This document shows, one piece after another, positions 7,549 to 14,244 of a DNA stretch of 26,844 nucleotides. Origin of the DNA: CAZIGK01 sp964538615 (lineage in GTDB: Bacteria; Pseudomonadota; Alphaproteobacteria; Rickettsiales; RI-342); contig CAZIGK010000027.1 of the NCBI GenBank assembly GCA_964538615.1, positions 1 through 26,844 of the forward strand, read 5' to 3'. Below the pieces are notes generated by a model, which did no database searches, was not told the origin of the DNA, and worked only from the letters and a program-made list of their open reading frames with translations. Position 1 is the first letter of the stretch; each line of letters opens with the position of its first letter. A program made the translations under genes and the position numbers.

Positions 7549-8049
7549 CTAGGCAGCAATATGATACGCATCCTGACGTTTCAGCATTTCTTTTACCCGA
7601 TCCGCAGCCTCTTTATCTTTATCTTCCGCTTCCACGGCCACCAGTACGGCACCGTTTTTAATCTCGTTTTCATAATGCTTGGCTTCATGTTCCGGAATAC
7701 CAGCCCCCACCAATGCTCCCAGCAATCCACCGGTCAGGGCACCGGCACCGGCACCTGCCAGCGCAGAAATTAACCAGCCAGCCACCAACAAGTTGGCACC
7801 GGGAATGGCAATCGCACCGGTAGATGCCAATGCTGCGGCAATCCCTCCCAGCAATCCACCAGCAACACCGCCGGTAGTGGCACCTTCCGGTGCTTTACTC
7901 TCGGTTTCCAGGTTAAAACTATGCCCGCTGCTGTTGTCCGCAACAACAACACTGATATTATCCTGCGCGAAACCCATAGCCTCCAGTTCTAACAATGCCT
8001 GTTCAGCCGCGTTATACGTCTTAAAAGTTGCCGTTACGGTCGTCGTCAT
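7549..8049 (-). CDS. General stress protein 17M-like (YflT-type) domain protein with glycine zipper
   Basis: This is a 166-aa protein. The N-terminal 40 residues form a beta-alpha-beta unit with the pattern Thr-Tyr-Asn-Ala-Ala-Glu-Gln-Ala-Leu...Gly-Phe, followed by Ile-Ser-Val-Val-Val, as in the general stress protein 17M/YflT-type domain. The middle (about 55-115) is a long glycine/alanine-rich zipper (Gly-Gly-Val-Ala-Gly-Gly-Leu-Leu-Gly-Gly) that may insert in or lie on the membrane. The C-terminal part repeats the beta-alpha theme, ending with Asp-Arg-Val-Lys-Glu-Met-Leu. The start has a good AGGAG site 7-8 nt upstream. It is the last gene of the stress-type cluster and has tandem terminators. 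The family is usually stress-induced; the molecular role is not known. Confidence 0.85.
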   Translation of the reverse strand: MTTTVTATFKTYNAAEQALLELEAMGFAQDNISVVVADNSSGHSFNLETESKAPEGATTGGVAGGLLGGIAAALASTGAIAIPGANLLVAGWLISALAGAGAGALTGGLLGALVGAGIPEHEAKHYENEIKNGAVLVAVEAEDKDKEAADRVKEMLKRQDAYHIAA

Positions 8050-8285
8050 GTCTATCTCCTGTGTTCATGCTCCGTGGGTCGCATGCCTCCATTCGGGAAA
8101 TGCAGGTTATAACAGAAAGTTTTGCTCGGCATGCATGTGCAGTCCGCCCCTGTTCAACTCACCCGCCCCTCAATTTCCGGCAATGCGATCTTTCTTCATT
8201 CTGCTTGTCCGCCCATCAAACCACCAGCGGATACGCCTCGGTTAAATCTCAGGGCGCAGTAAATCCTCCTCACCCTGATCAAACC

Positions 8286-8699
8286 TTACTTACGCATCCG
8301 CGCATGTCGATCCACAGGGCGCGTTGCTCCCTGCATCTCGTCAAGCTCTTCCTCCTGCCCGCCCATCGGCCCACCCGTTTCATCATACGCTCCGGATGCC
8401 TCGGTACCATCTCGGCTAGACAATGAACCTGTCGGCATCGGTAGTGCTGGATGTGCTAATTCCTCCGGCGCAACCTGTGCATCCGTTGCCTGCCAGCCAT
8501 CCGGCGTTGGGCTTGTTTCCCGTTTACCCGTCTTGGCAGCACGCTCATAATCCGGTGCTTCCCGCACAATGCGGTCTTTTTCTGCTCGGTTATGGCCGTC
8601 TTTCAGCATGTTTTCAGCGTAATCGTCTGCTTCTATCCCGGCTTGGCCTGGAAGCCGTGTGGATGATTGGGCAGAGGATTGTTCAATACGTTTAACCAT
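8286..8699 (-). CDS. Hydrophilic, probably disordered protein (137 aa)
   Basis: The protein is highly charged and contains almost no hydrophobic clusters. It is rich in Glu, Asp, Arg, Gly and Pro, which suggests intrinsic disorder. I recognise no domain. A longer frame starts at 8750, but the ATG at 8699 is preferred because AGGAGAAACACC lies immediately upstream. This ATG sits inside the last codons of the preceding gene (8-nt overlap), which implies coupled translation. Membership in the stress-type cluster and the composition suggest a desiccation- or osmotic-type protectant, but this is inference from composition only. Confidence 0.7.
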   Translation of the reverse strand: MVKRIEQSSAQSSTRLPGQAGIEADDYAENMLKDGHNRAEKDRIVREAPDYERAAKTGKRETSPTPDGWQATDAQVAPEELAHPALPMPTGSLSSRDGTEASGAYDETGGPMGGQEEELDEMQGATRPVDRHARMRK

Positions 8700-8871
8700 G
8701 GTGTTTCTCCTGTTTAGGCTTTTGCTTGGTGGTTGGCACCGCCACCTCACGCTGTGGGTACTGCTCCGGTGTCACGCCGGGGCGCGTCACCGGCACTTGC
8801 CAGTCCGGATTTTTGGATAATTCATCCTTCCACCTGAGACGGTTTGTCTTCTCTTCCGCATCCTCAGACAT
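8692..8871 (-). CDS. Small hydrophilic protein overlapping the next gene (59 aa)
   Basis: This is a 59-residue charged protein, rich in Lys, Glu, Pro and Gln, with no membrane segment and no recognised domain. The open frame extends upstream to 9000, but the start at 8871 is chosen because GAGGAGG precedes it at good spacing and the longer version would overlap the SDR gene. Its last codons (His-Gly-stop) contain the ATG of the 137-aa gene, so the two overlap by 8 nt. It lies 41 bp downstream of the SDR gene and is probably co-transcribed with it. Confidence 0.7.
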   Translation of the reverse strand: MSEDAEEKTNRLRWKDELSKNPDWQVPVTRPGVTPEQYPQREVAVPTTKQKPKQEKHHG

Positions 8872-8912
8872 GCCCCCCTCCTCTATCCGCTTGTTATGCT
8901 GCTCCAATGGGC

Positions 8913-9776
8913 TTATCCGCCAACAATACTTCCACCATTGGGGTGTAATACCTGCCCCGTCATGTAGGATGCATCTTCCGAAGCCAGAAAAATATAACAA
9001 GGGGCGACTTCATCCGGCTGACCGGGACGCCCAAGCGCAGTGTTTTTGCCAAAATCCACGACACTGGACGCATCAAAACTTGCCGGAATCAACGGCGTCC
9101 AAATAGGGCCCGGCGCCACAGCATTCACCAGAATGCCTTTCTCTGCCAGTGTTTGCGAAAGCGAACGGGTAAATGCGACCACCGCTCCTTTGGTGGCGGA
9201 ATAATCCATCAACACGTTCATACCTTTATAAGCCGTCACCGAGGCCGTGTTGATAATTCTCCCGCCTCGCGGTAAATGCTCCAATGCTGCCTGTGTCAAA
9301 TAGAACATGGAAAATATGTTGGTACGAAAGGTTTTTTCCATTTGTGCACCAGAAATATCCTGCAACCGCTCCTGCACATGCTGCTCTCCGGCATTATTCA
9401 CCAGTATATCCAGCTTACCCCAGTGCTTGACCACTTGTTCAACAACGGCGTGGCAAAAACCTGCATCGCCCACATCTCCTTGAATCAGCAGGCATTCCGC
9501 TCCGGCATCTTCAATCGCCTTGCGGGTGGTTTCCGCATCTTCCTGCTCTTCCAGAAATACAATGGCCACGTTTGCGCCTTCCTTAGCAAAGCCAATAGCC
9601 GTTGCCCGGCCAATGCCGCTGTCACCCCCCGTTACAATGGCCACTTTACCTTCCAGCTTACCTGCAGCCAGATACCTCTCCATGTGGTCACTGGGCTTCG
9701 GTTGCATGATATCGGTATGTCCCGGCTGGTGCCCTTGCTGTTGTGGGGGTCGCTGTTGTTGGGAAGATTGCCCCAT
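8913..9776 (-). CDS. SDR-family NAD(P)-dependent oxidoreductase (YghA/YhxC type)
   Basis: This is a 287-aa short-chain dehydrogenase with a complete active site. The cofactor motif TGGDSGIG is at 49-56, NNAG at 127-130, catalytic Ser179, Tyr192 and Lys196 (YSATK), and Pro-Gly-Pro-Ile-Trp-Thr-Pro follows at 222-228. The Gln/Pro-rich N-terminal extension of about 40 residues is typical of the YghA/YhxC (general stress protein 39-like) subgroup. It should reduce or oxidise small carbonyl compounds in the cytosol with NAD(P)H; the substrate is unknown. In other bacteria such genes are often part of general stress regulons, consistent with the neighbours here (YflT-type protein, hemerythrin, DUF4142). 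Confidence 0.93.
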   Translation of the reverse strand: MGQSSQQQRPPQQQGHQPGHTDIMQPKPSDHMERYLAAGKLEGKVAIVTGGDSGIGRATAIGFAKEGANVAIVFLEEQEDAETTRKAIEDAGAECLLIQGDVGDAGFCHAVVEQVVKHWGKLDILVNNAGEQHVQERLQDISGAQMEKTFRTNIFSMFYLTQAALEHLPRGGRIINTASVTAYKGMNVLMDYSATKGAVVAFTRSLSQTLAEKGILVNAVAPGPIWTPLIPASFDASSVVDFGKNTALGRPGQPDEVAPCYIFLASEDASYMTGQVLHPNGGSIVGG

Positions 9777-9817
9777 ACTACACTCCTGTCCTATCTATCT
9801 CGGAAAATATACACCTC

Positions 9818-10375
9818 TTACTCAATACGCCCTGCGGTCGCAGACCAGTTACCGGTAGTGCCCAAACTGGTATCACCGCTCACGCCCGCACCTTCATTGG
9901 TCGTGCCATAGGCACGTCGGTAAGCATCGCGGGTGGCGTCCTGCGCTTCATTCCATTCCATGGCAGAGTTACCGCGACGGGCATTCCAGCCTCTTTCCAA
10001 GTCCTTCTGATCCAAATCCTCGTAGGTTAAACCGGGGTTCTGATGATAGGTATCCACCCCATAACGATACGCGGGTTCATAGGCGGAATAATCACGGTCT
10101 TGCTCATAATAAGGCCGACTAGCATAATTCTGGCGCCAATAATCATTCTCTCTGTTCCAGTCCACGCGGTTATTCGCTCCTGTATTCTGTATGCTGCGGG
10201 TGGCAGATCCCCCGGTGCCCGCATTCCCACCCGTTGGACTGTCCGTAGCGGTCTTGTTCGTACCTACATGGGCATCCGCACCGCCGCTCACACCCACGCT
10301 TTGCGCCATAGCTGGCGCTTGTACGGCCACAATGCCTGCCACGCTCAGCATGGCTAGTTTTTTTGTCAATATCAT
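9818..10375 (-). CDS. Secreted Tyr/Trp-rich protein with a stress-protein-like C-terminal motif (185 aa)
   Basis: The protein begins with a Sec signal peptide (MILTKKLAMLSVAGIVAVQ..., cleavage after Ala-Met-Ala at about residue 25). A Gly/Thr/Asn-rich segment follows to about residue 70. The C-terminal part contains Ala-Tyr-Arg-Tyr-Gly-Val-Asp, then Trp-Asn-Ala-Arg-Arg-Gly and Met-Glu-Trp-Asn-Glu-Ala-Gln-Asp-Ala, ending Ala-Tyr-Arg-Arg-Ala-Tyr. This Tyr-Gly...Trp...Trp...Ala spacing resembles a short module seen in bacterial stress-linked proteins, where Ala-Tyr-Arg-Tyr-Gly is followed by two tryptophan helices. The start at 10375 is chosen over 10414 because the signal peptide begins there; the Shine-Dalgarno site (GGAAAGAG) is only fair. 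It probably acts in the periplasm. Confidence 0.75.
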   Translation of the reverse strand: MILTKKLAMLSVAGIVAVQAPAMAQSVGVSGGADAHVGTNKTATDSPTGGNAGTGGSATRSIQNTGANNRVDWNRENDYWRQNYASRPYYEQDRDYSAYEPAYRYGVDTYHQNPGLTYEDLDQKDLERGWNARRGNSAMEWNEAQDATRDAYRRAYGTTNEGAGVSGDTSLGTTGNWSATAGRIE

Positions 10376-10499
10376 AAGAATTCTCTTTCCGGCTGGCAGC
10401 CCGTGCCAACCCACGTCTTGACTGTCGTCAGTGAAAATTCATGCCCCGCAACTGAACAGGGCACATACTCGTCTTTCCGCATGCACTCACCATGTCTCT

Positions 10500-10727
10500 C
10501 TATGGCTGATCCGGTGCATTCATAACCGCCGCACGGTTATACATAGTCAATTCAGGATCCTGATCCTGATACATGGCATAACTCACATACCCAATTGTCG
10601 CCAACACCAGTGCCACAACCACAACCCACAGGGTGGTTCTACTGCCCCGATGACCGGGGTTGCGATACTTATGCGAGTAACCATTACGTGAATATTCCTG
10701 TTGCCGATGGCGTACATCCGTTACCAT
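10500..10727 (-). CDS. Small single-pass membrane protein (75 aa)
   Basis: This is a 75-aa protein with a basic, Tyr/His/Arg-rich N-terminus (residues 1-31), one transmembrane helix (about 33-52, Leu-Trp-Val-Val-Val-Val-Ala-Leu) and a short acidic tail. The basic N-terminus suggests an N-in orientation. The frame is open to 10829, but the ATG at 10727 is chosen because AAGGAGGGGG lies just upstream. I recognise no family. It belongs to the stress-type cluster, between the 55-aa membrane protein and the secreted protein. Confidence 0.75.
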   Translation of the reverse strand: MVTDVRHRQQEYSRNGYSHKYRNPGHRGSRTTLWVVVVALVLATIGYVSYAMYQDQDPELTMYNRAAVMNAPDQP

Positions 10728-10809
10728 GACCCCCTCCTTTTCCATTAAAAAATAATTCGTTGAAATATCATATAGTTTCTTCCGCTTCATGCGTGTACAA
10801 CCACCCGTT

Positions 10810-10977
10810 CTACGAGCGGTTCGTCTCATGCCACCACCAACGTGCCAGTGCGACCATGCCTGCCCCTAACATCCCCGCCAATATCAGGCTGGTCAGCGGC
10901 AGGTTACGCACATTCTGCTGCATTTTATCTGCGGTTTCCGCTGCATGCGGGTGGTTTTTCATCATTGCGTCACGCAT
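10810..10977 (-). CDS. Small membrane protein overlapping the hemerythrin-like gene (55 aa)
   Basis: This short frame is below the usual ORF length cutoff. It reads MRDAMMKNHPHAAETADKMQ..., then a transmembrane helix (about residues 28-49, Leu-Thr-Ser-Leu-Ile-Leu-Ala-Gly-Met-Leu) ending in Arg-Trp-Trp-Trp-His and a TAG stop. The ATG at 10977 lies in the last codons of the hemerythrin-like gene (8-nt overlap), with GGGAG 8 nt upstream. An alternative start is the third Met at 10962. The N-terminal amphipathic part plus a C-terminal anchor with aromatic belt looks like a real small membrane protein. It may anchor or assist the hemerythrin-like protein; that is inference from the coupling. Confidence 0.7.
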   Translation of the reverse strand: MRDAMMKNHPHAAETADKMQQNVRNLPLTSLILAGMLGAGMVALARWWWHETNRS

Positions 10978-11458
10978 GGCGGGACTCCCTTTTTTCAGTT
11001 TTCCGCAAGGACTGTTGGCTCTGCTGCTGCATGGCTTCCTTTTTCAGGCGCTTCATATCCATCGCCAATCCTTCAGCATCTTCTTTGCTGAAAATACGCC
11101 GTGCCTGTGCAAACATCCGTTCTTCTTCCATGCGCACATGCCGCTCCACTGCGTGCTTCAATTCACCAAACAGCTCCATCCATTTAGGGCTTTCCGCCGA
11201 CATACCGGATAGGCGCTGCAAATACTCCCGCACTTCATCATGGTCATCTTCCGCATCTTCCACACGCTCACTGCTTTCCAGCTCATGCTCCAGCGCAGCA
11301 TAAAAGGTTGCTTGCTCGGCATCAGCGTGCAGTTCCAGTTCCTCCCGTATCTCTGCTAATAATTCCTCTTTACGTTCCGCACTGCGGGCAGAAACCACCC
11401 GCTCCATCAAATCACTCACCTTTTGGTGATCCCGTTTCAGGTAATGATAAATATCCAT
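10970..11458 (-). CDS. Hemerythrin HHE-domain-like protein (162 aa)
   Basis: This is a 162-aa all-helical protein with His and Glu spaced as in the hemerythrin/HHE cation-binding family: Arg-Asp-His-Gln-Lys-Val near residue 11, Leu-His-Ala-Asp-Ala-Glu-Gln-Ala-Thr-Phe-Tyr near 50, Asp-Asp-His-Asp-Glu-Val near 75, and His-Val-Arg-Met-Glu-Glu-Glu in the second half. These would bind a di-iron centre, used in the family for O2, NO or iron handling. The frame is open to 11533, but the ATG at 11458 has AGGAG 9 nt upstream and starts at the first helix. No signal peptide, so cytosolic. Its 3' end overlaps the 55-aa membrane protein by 8 nt. Confidence 0.88.
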   Translation of the reverse strand: MDIYHYLKRDHQKVSDLMERVVSARSAERKEELLAEIREELELHADAEQATFYAALEHELESSERVEDAEDDHDEVREYLQRLSGMSAESPKWMELFGELKHAVERHVRMEEERMFAQARRIFSKEDAEGLAMDMKRLKKEAMQQQSQQSLRKTEKRESRHA

Positions 11459-11538
11459 TCTCTTGTCTCCTGTATCATACGCTCCGACTAGCGGATTTTG
11501 GGTTTGCGAGCCGCATACCTGCAACCCCGCCAATCACT

Positions 11539-12075
11539 TTATTGATAGTCACCTTCTTGATAATTCGCTGCCAGTGTTTGCACCTGCTTCAGATGCTCTT
11601 TCAAATCTGGCAGAGTTTCTTCCGCAAAATTCTCTATCGCGTCATTGGCGCCATGTTCGGCATAATCCTGAAACAGCTCAATCGCCTGTTTATGTGCCAA
11701 TGTCTGAATTGCCAGATACTCGCGCTCAAAGGCTTCTCCTTCCGGTGCGGCCTGCAATCGTTCCATCAATTGCCGATGCCGCTTATCCAGCACCATCTCC
11801 GGGCGAAGGTTTAGTTCGGATTCCTCTTTGGCTTCCGCCACAGCTTCCCGCATCTCTTCCCCAACCTGGTCATGGTCTGCAATCATCTGCTCCGCCAATG
11901 CCCGTACATTGGCATTGTGTGCCTTTTGTAACGCCAGTTTGCTGGACTGCACTTCAAACATGTTGGATACAGATGCCTTTTGCACAAAACTCATCGTCGA
12001 TTCATTGGCTCGCGCCATAGTTGCCACGGCTGTCACCGCCACTGCCGCCAAACAGCCCATTAGTATCTGCTTCAT
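11539..12075 (-). CDS. DUF4142-family exported protein (178 aa)
   Basis: A signal peptide (MKQILMGCLAAVAVTAVATM, cleavage after Ala-Arg-Ala) precedes an all-helical mature region with the DUF4142 pattern Phe-Val-Gln-Lys-Ala-Ser...Glu-Val-Gln-Ser-Ser-Lys-Leu-Ala-Leu, then Val-Arg-Ala-Leu-Ala-Glu-Gln-Met-Ile-Ala-Asp-His. The family is ferritin-like in fold prediction, periplasmic and of unknown function. The ATG at 12075 is chosen over the longer frame (to 12273) because CAGGAG lies upstream and the signal peptide begins there. The gene lies 40 bp after the SFPASDPPS protein and 80 bp before the hemerythrin-like gene, so two helical-bundle proteins are adjacent. Confidence 0.88.
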   Translation of the reverse strand: MKQILMGCLAAVAVTAVATMARANESTMSFVQKASVSNMFEVQSSKLALQKAHNANVRALAEQMIADHDQVGEEMREAVAEAKEESELNLRPEMVLDKRHRQLMERLQAAPEGEAFEREYLAIQTLAHKQAIELFQDYAEHGANDAIENFAEETLPDLKEHLKQVQTLAANYQEGDYQ

Positions 12076-12115
12076 CTCGTTCACTCCTGTTCGCGTCACA
12101 CCACAACGGTCATCT

Positions 12116-12289
12116 TCAATACGTACTGGGAGGGTCACTGGCGGGAAAACTATCCTCCACCATATGATCAACCTGCTGCTCTTCCAATTCATTGCGCATC
12201 TGCTTTTCCTGATGATGGCTCTGTTGCACATTGTTGTATGTGCGGGCGTACCACCCTTGCATAAACGCACCAATCATATCCCTGAACAT
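12116..12289 (-). CDS. Small protein ending in the SFPASDPPS motif (57 aa)
   Basis: This is a 57-aa protein whose N-terminal half is a moderately hydrophobic helix (Met-Phe-Arg-Asp-Met-Ile-Gly-Ala-Phe-Met) and whose C-terminus reads Val-Glu-Asp-Ser-Phe-Pro-Ala-Ser-Asp-Pro-Pro-Ser. The acidic-SFPASDPPS tail is a short conserved motif in many small bacterial proteins of unknown function. The start at 12289 is preferred over the ATG at 12322 because GGAGAGGA precedes it. The middle is a charged helix rich in Gln, His and Glu. It sits between the disordered repeat protein and the DUF4142 gene. Confidence 0.75.
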   Translation of the reverse strand: MFRDMIGAFMQGWYARTYNNVQQSHHQEKQMRNELEEQQVDHMVEDSFPASDPPSTY

Positions 12290-12325
12290 GGGTATATCCT
12301 CTCCGGTTTCCGCATGTGTCATAAC

Positions 12326-12371
12326 CTGCCGTCTTTCTCGGCAGACAAGGGAGGGAGAGAGACTCTCTCCC
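12326..12371 (-). other. Two consecutive hairpins between the repeat-protein gene and the SFPASDPPS gene
   Basis: Hairpin 1 is GGGAGAGA/TCTCTCCC with a 3-nt loop (12353-12371). Hairpin 2 is CTGCCG/CGGCAG with a 7-nt loop (12326-12344). Neither is followed by a T run on the minus strand. They lie in the transcript just after the stop of the 291-aa gene, so they could act as a processing or mRNA-stability element, or as a weak terminator that lets part of the transcription continue. Confidence 0.5.
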
Positions 12372-12387
12372 CCTCTGCATCTACGGC

Positions 12388-13263
12388 TTAGTCGTTGTAG
12401 CGATGGCGAGAATACTGACGATCCTCGTCATCACGATAGCCTCGTGAACTGCGCTGCTGGCCGCGATGTCCATGCTCCCAACCGCGACGTGCTGCCTGTG
12501 CATGGCCTTCTGAGTCGCCAAACCAGCCGCTTTCACCATGGTCTGGGTTGTCCCATCCGCGTCGCGATGCGCGGGAGTGCCCCTCGGAGTCCCCATACCA
12601 TCCACTTGGCCCATGGTTCGGGTTATCCCATCCCCGGCGCGATGCGCGGGAATGCCCTTCAGAGTCGCCAAACCAACCGCTTTGGCCATGATCCGGATGA
12701 TCCCAACCACGCCGCGCCGCTTGCGCATGCCCTTCCCGGTCACCGAACCAGCCACCGTGTCCGTAGCCTTCATCCTGCCGACCGGAACGACGACCCGCCC
12801 CCCGTCCACCACGGTAGCCCTCGTCATCATCCTCTTCGGCATGGCGTCCACGGTATCCACCGCGTGATGCTGAACGGTATGAACGGTCGTCTTCGTCATC
12901 TTCGTAACGGTTAGACCGTCCCCGTCCACCACGCGATGCAGAGCGGTAACCTTCGTCATCGTCTTCATCACGGTATGAGCGGCTACGGCGGCTGGATGCG
13001 TAACGCCCCTCATTTTCATCATCATCCCGTGTGGACCGGCTGTACCGGCGGGTGGAAGAACGGCCTTCATCATCATCATCCTCACTCACAAAGCGCCCCT
13101 CTTCATCCCGAGCCTGCTCTTGGCCACGACTATTGGAGGAAGCAGAACGACCGGACGAACGGCGGCTGCTACCTTCGCTCTGATTGTCATTCTGGCTACT
13201 GTTACGGGTATCGTCCTGTTCTTCATCACGTTCGTGACGTCGCTGGGTTGCCTCTCGTGCCAT
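12388..13263 (-). CDS. Low-complexity disordered protein with four 25-residue Gly-Trp repeats (291 aa)
   Basis: The protein is strongly hydrophilic. Residues 1-170 are Arg/Ser/Asp/Glu-rich, contain an Asp-Glu-Glu-Gly-Arg-Phe-Val-Ser-Glu-Asp motif (53-62), and have imperfect Arg-Gly-Gly and Gly-Tyr-Arg-Ser-Ala-Ser repeats. Residues 171-268 are four tandem 25-residue repeats of the form GWFGDSEGHxxAxRRGW followed by Asp-Asn-Pro-Asp-His-Gly-type linkers. The unit recalls small stress-protein motifs (KGG-like, Gly-His-x-x-Ala-x-x-Gly-Trp). A perfect AAGGAGG site precedes the ATG. It is the first gene of the eleven-gene run, with divergent endonuclease V upstream. I expect an unfolded, nucleic-acid- or surface-binding protectant, but function is unknown. 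Confidence 0.85.
   Translation of the reverse strand: MAREATQRRHERDEEQDDTRNSSQNDNQSEGSSRRSSGRSASSNSRGQEQARDEEGRFVSEDDDDEGRSSTRRYSRSTRDDDENEGRYASSRRSRSYRDEDDDEGYRSASRGGRGRSNRYEDDEDDRSYRSASRGGYRGRHAEEDDDEGYRGGRGAGRRSGRQDEGYGHGGWFGDREGHAQAARRGWDHPDHGQSGWFGDSEGHSRASRRGWDNPNHGPSGWYGDSEGHSRASRRGWDNPDHGESGWFGDSEGHAQAARRGWEHGHRGQQRSSRGYRDDEDRQYSRHRYND
12460..12753 (-). repeat. 75-bp coding tandem repeat, four units
   Basis: The four units encode residues 171-195, 196-220, 221-245 and 246-268 of the disordered protein. The protein sequence is kept (Gly-Trp-Phe/Tyr-Gly-Asp, Glu-Gly-His, Arg-Arg-Gly-Trp), while the DNA differs between copies largely at third codon positions. This points to an old duplication held by selection on the protein. 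Confidence 0.9.
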
Positions 13264-13534
13264 AACCCCTCCTTCTCATCTGCTGTTAAGATTGTGCTTT
13301 CCGCATCCCTCAAGTTGCTTCACTGTTTGTGTATGTACTTGCTGAATGCCCACAGACCCTAGCAGCCCCCCAATCAATTCACTGTACGCCCACTCCAGCC
13401 AGATATAAACAACCCATCACCTCAATAAGCACCTATAATTCAATAATTTTACTTATATACCCCTGATTCTCTTTTCCCCTATATTCTCCGTACACAAACC
13501 ACAGATTCAGGGCATATCACCATAGGTTATTTCC
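13264..13534. promoter_or_regulatory. Divergent intergenic region between the stress-type cluster and endonuclease V
   Basis: These 271 bp separate two divergent transcripts and should hold promoters for both. The part near 13430-13490 is A/T-rich (several TATA-like hexamers). CCCTGATTCT at about 13463 and AGATTCAGGG at about 13503 form an inverted repeat with one mismatch. By eye I found no alphaproteobacterial EcfG box (GGAAC-16/17-CGTT) facing the cluster. Confidence 0.4.
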
Positions 13535-14203
13535 ATGCTATCCTTCCCGGATTTCCCTATTCCCTCTTCCATTACCGCCGCGCAGGAGCAACAGCAGAAG
13601 CTCCGCCAGCGGATCCACCTGTCCGATGACTTTCCTCCCCCTCACAGCATCGCCGGGGTGGATGTGGGCTACGATCTGGCAGGTCAACGCGCCCATGCGT
13701 CCATTGTCTTATTACGCTATCCAGACCTCAGCATACTGGAACAACATCAGGCCTTCAGCCCTATTCAGTTCCCCTACGTCCCCGGGTTGTTATCCTTTCG
13801 GGAAATACCGGCCATTCTCTTTGCATTGCAAGCATTACAGCAAATGCCGGACTTGCTAATGGTGGATGGCCATGGCATCGCCCATCCTCGCCGCATGGGT
13901 ATTGCTACCCATCTTGGCCTATGGCTGAACCGACCAGCCATAGGCGTTGCCAAATCCAAGCTATGTGGTACTTATGCCCCATTAGCGGACACGAAAGGCG
14001 CACAATCGCCGCTTTTCCATCAGGGGGAGCAAATCGGCACCGTCTTGCGCAGTAAACTACGCTGCAATCCTCTATTCATCTCTCCCGGTCACCGCATCAG
14101 CCACGCTACCGCCGTGAACATCACGCAACAGGCCATAACACGCTACCGCCTGCCAGAACCCACACGACTGGCGGATACGCTCTCCAAAGTCAAAAAAAGA
14201 TAG
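13535..14203 (+). CDS. nfi: Endonuclease V (deoxyinosine 3' endonuclease)
   Basis: This 222-aa protein cleaves DNA at the second phosphodiester bond 3' to deoxyinosine in repair of deaminated adenine. The active-site residues are all present: Asp43 (Ala-Gly-Val-Asp-Val-Gly-Tyr), Tyr-Val-Pro-Gly at 81-84 with Glu90 in Ser-Phe-Arg-Glu, and Asp111 in Asp-Gly-His-Gly. His-Pro-Arg-Arg-Met-Gly-Ile-Ala-Thr-His-Leu-Gly and Ile-Gly-Val-Ala-Lys-Ser-Lys-Leu follow as in the family. Length is normal. The start has only a weak AGG site. The gene is alone on the plus strand, divergent from the stress-type cluster and convergent with the 724-aa gene. Confidence 0.96.
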   Translation: MLSFPDFPIPSSITAAQEQQQKLRQRIHLSDDFPPPHSIAGVDVGYDLAGQRAHASIVLLRYPDLSILEQHQAFSPIQFPYVPGLLSFREIPAILFALQALQQMPDLLMVDGHGIAHPRRMGIATHLGLWLNRPAIGVAKSKLCGTYAPLADTKGAQSPLFHQGEQIGTVLRSKLRCNPLFISPGHRISHATAVNITQQAITRYRLPEPTRLADTLSKVKKR

Positions 14204-14244
14204 GTTCTTCAACGCCGTCATCAAGATACGACCACAGATACAAC

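Noticed and set aside
12231..13085. Alternative frames (227 aa plus strand, 234 aa minus strand) in the repeat-protein region
   Set aside because: They arise from the low-complexity, repetitive coding sequence; the 291-aa frame has the perfect ribosome site and protein-level repeat conservation.
7549..13534. EcfG (general stress response) promoter boxes in the cluster
   Set aside because: I looked for GGAAC-16/17-CGTT in the direction of the genes in the intergenic gaps and found none by eye. A motif search could still find a degenerate version.
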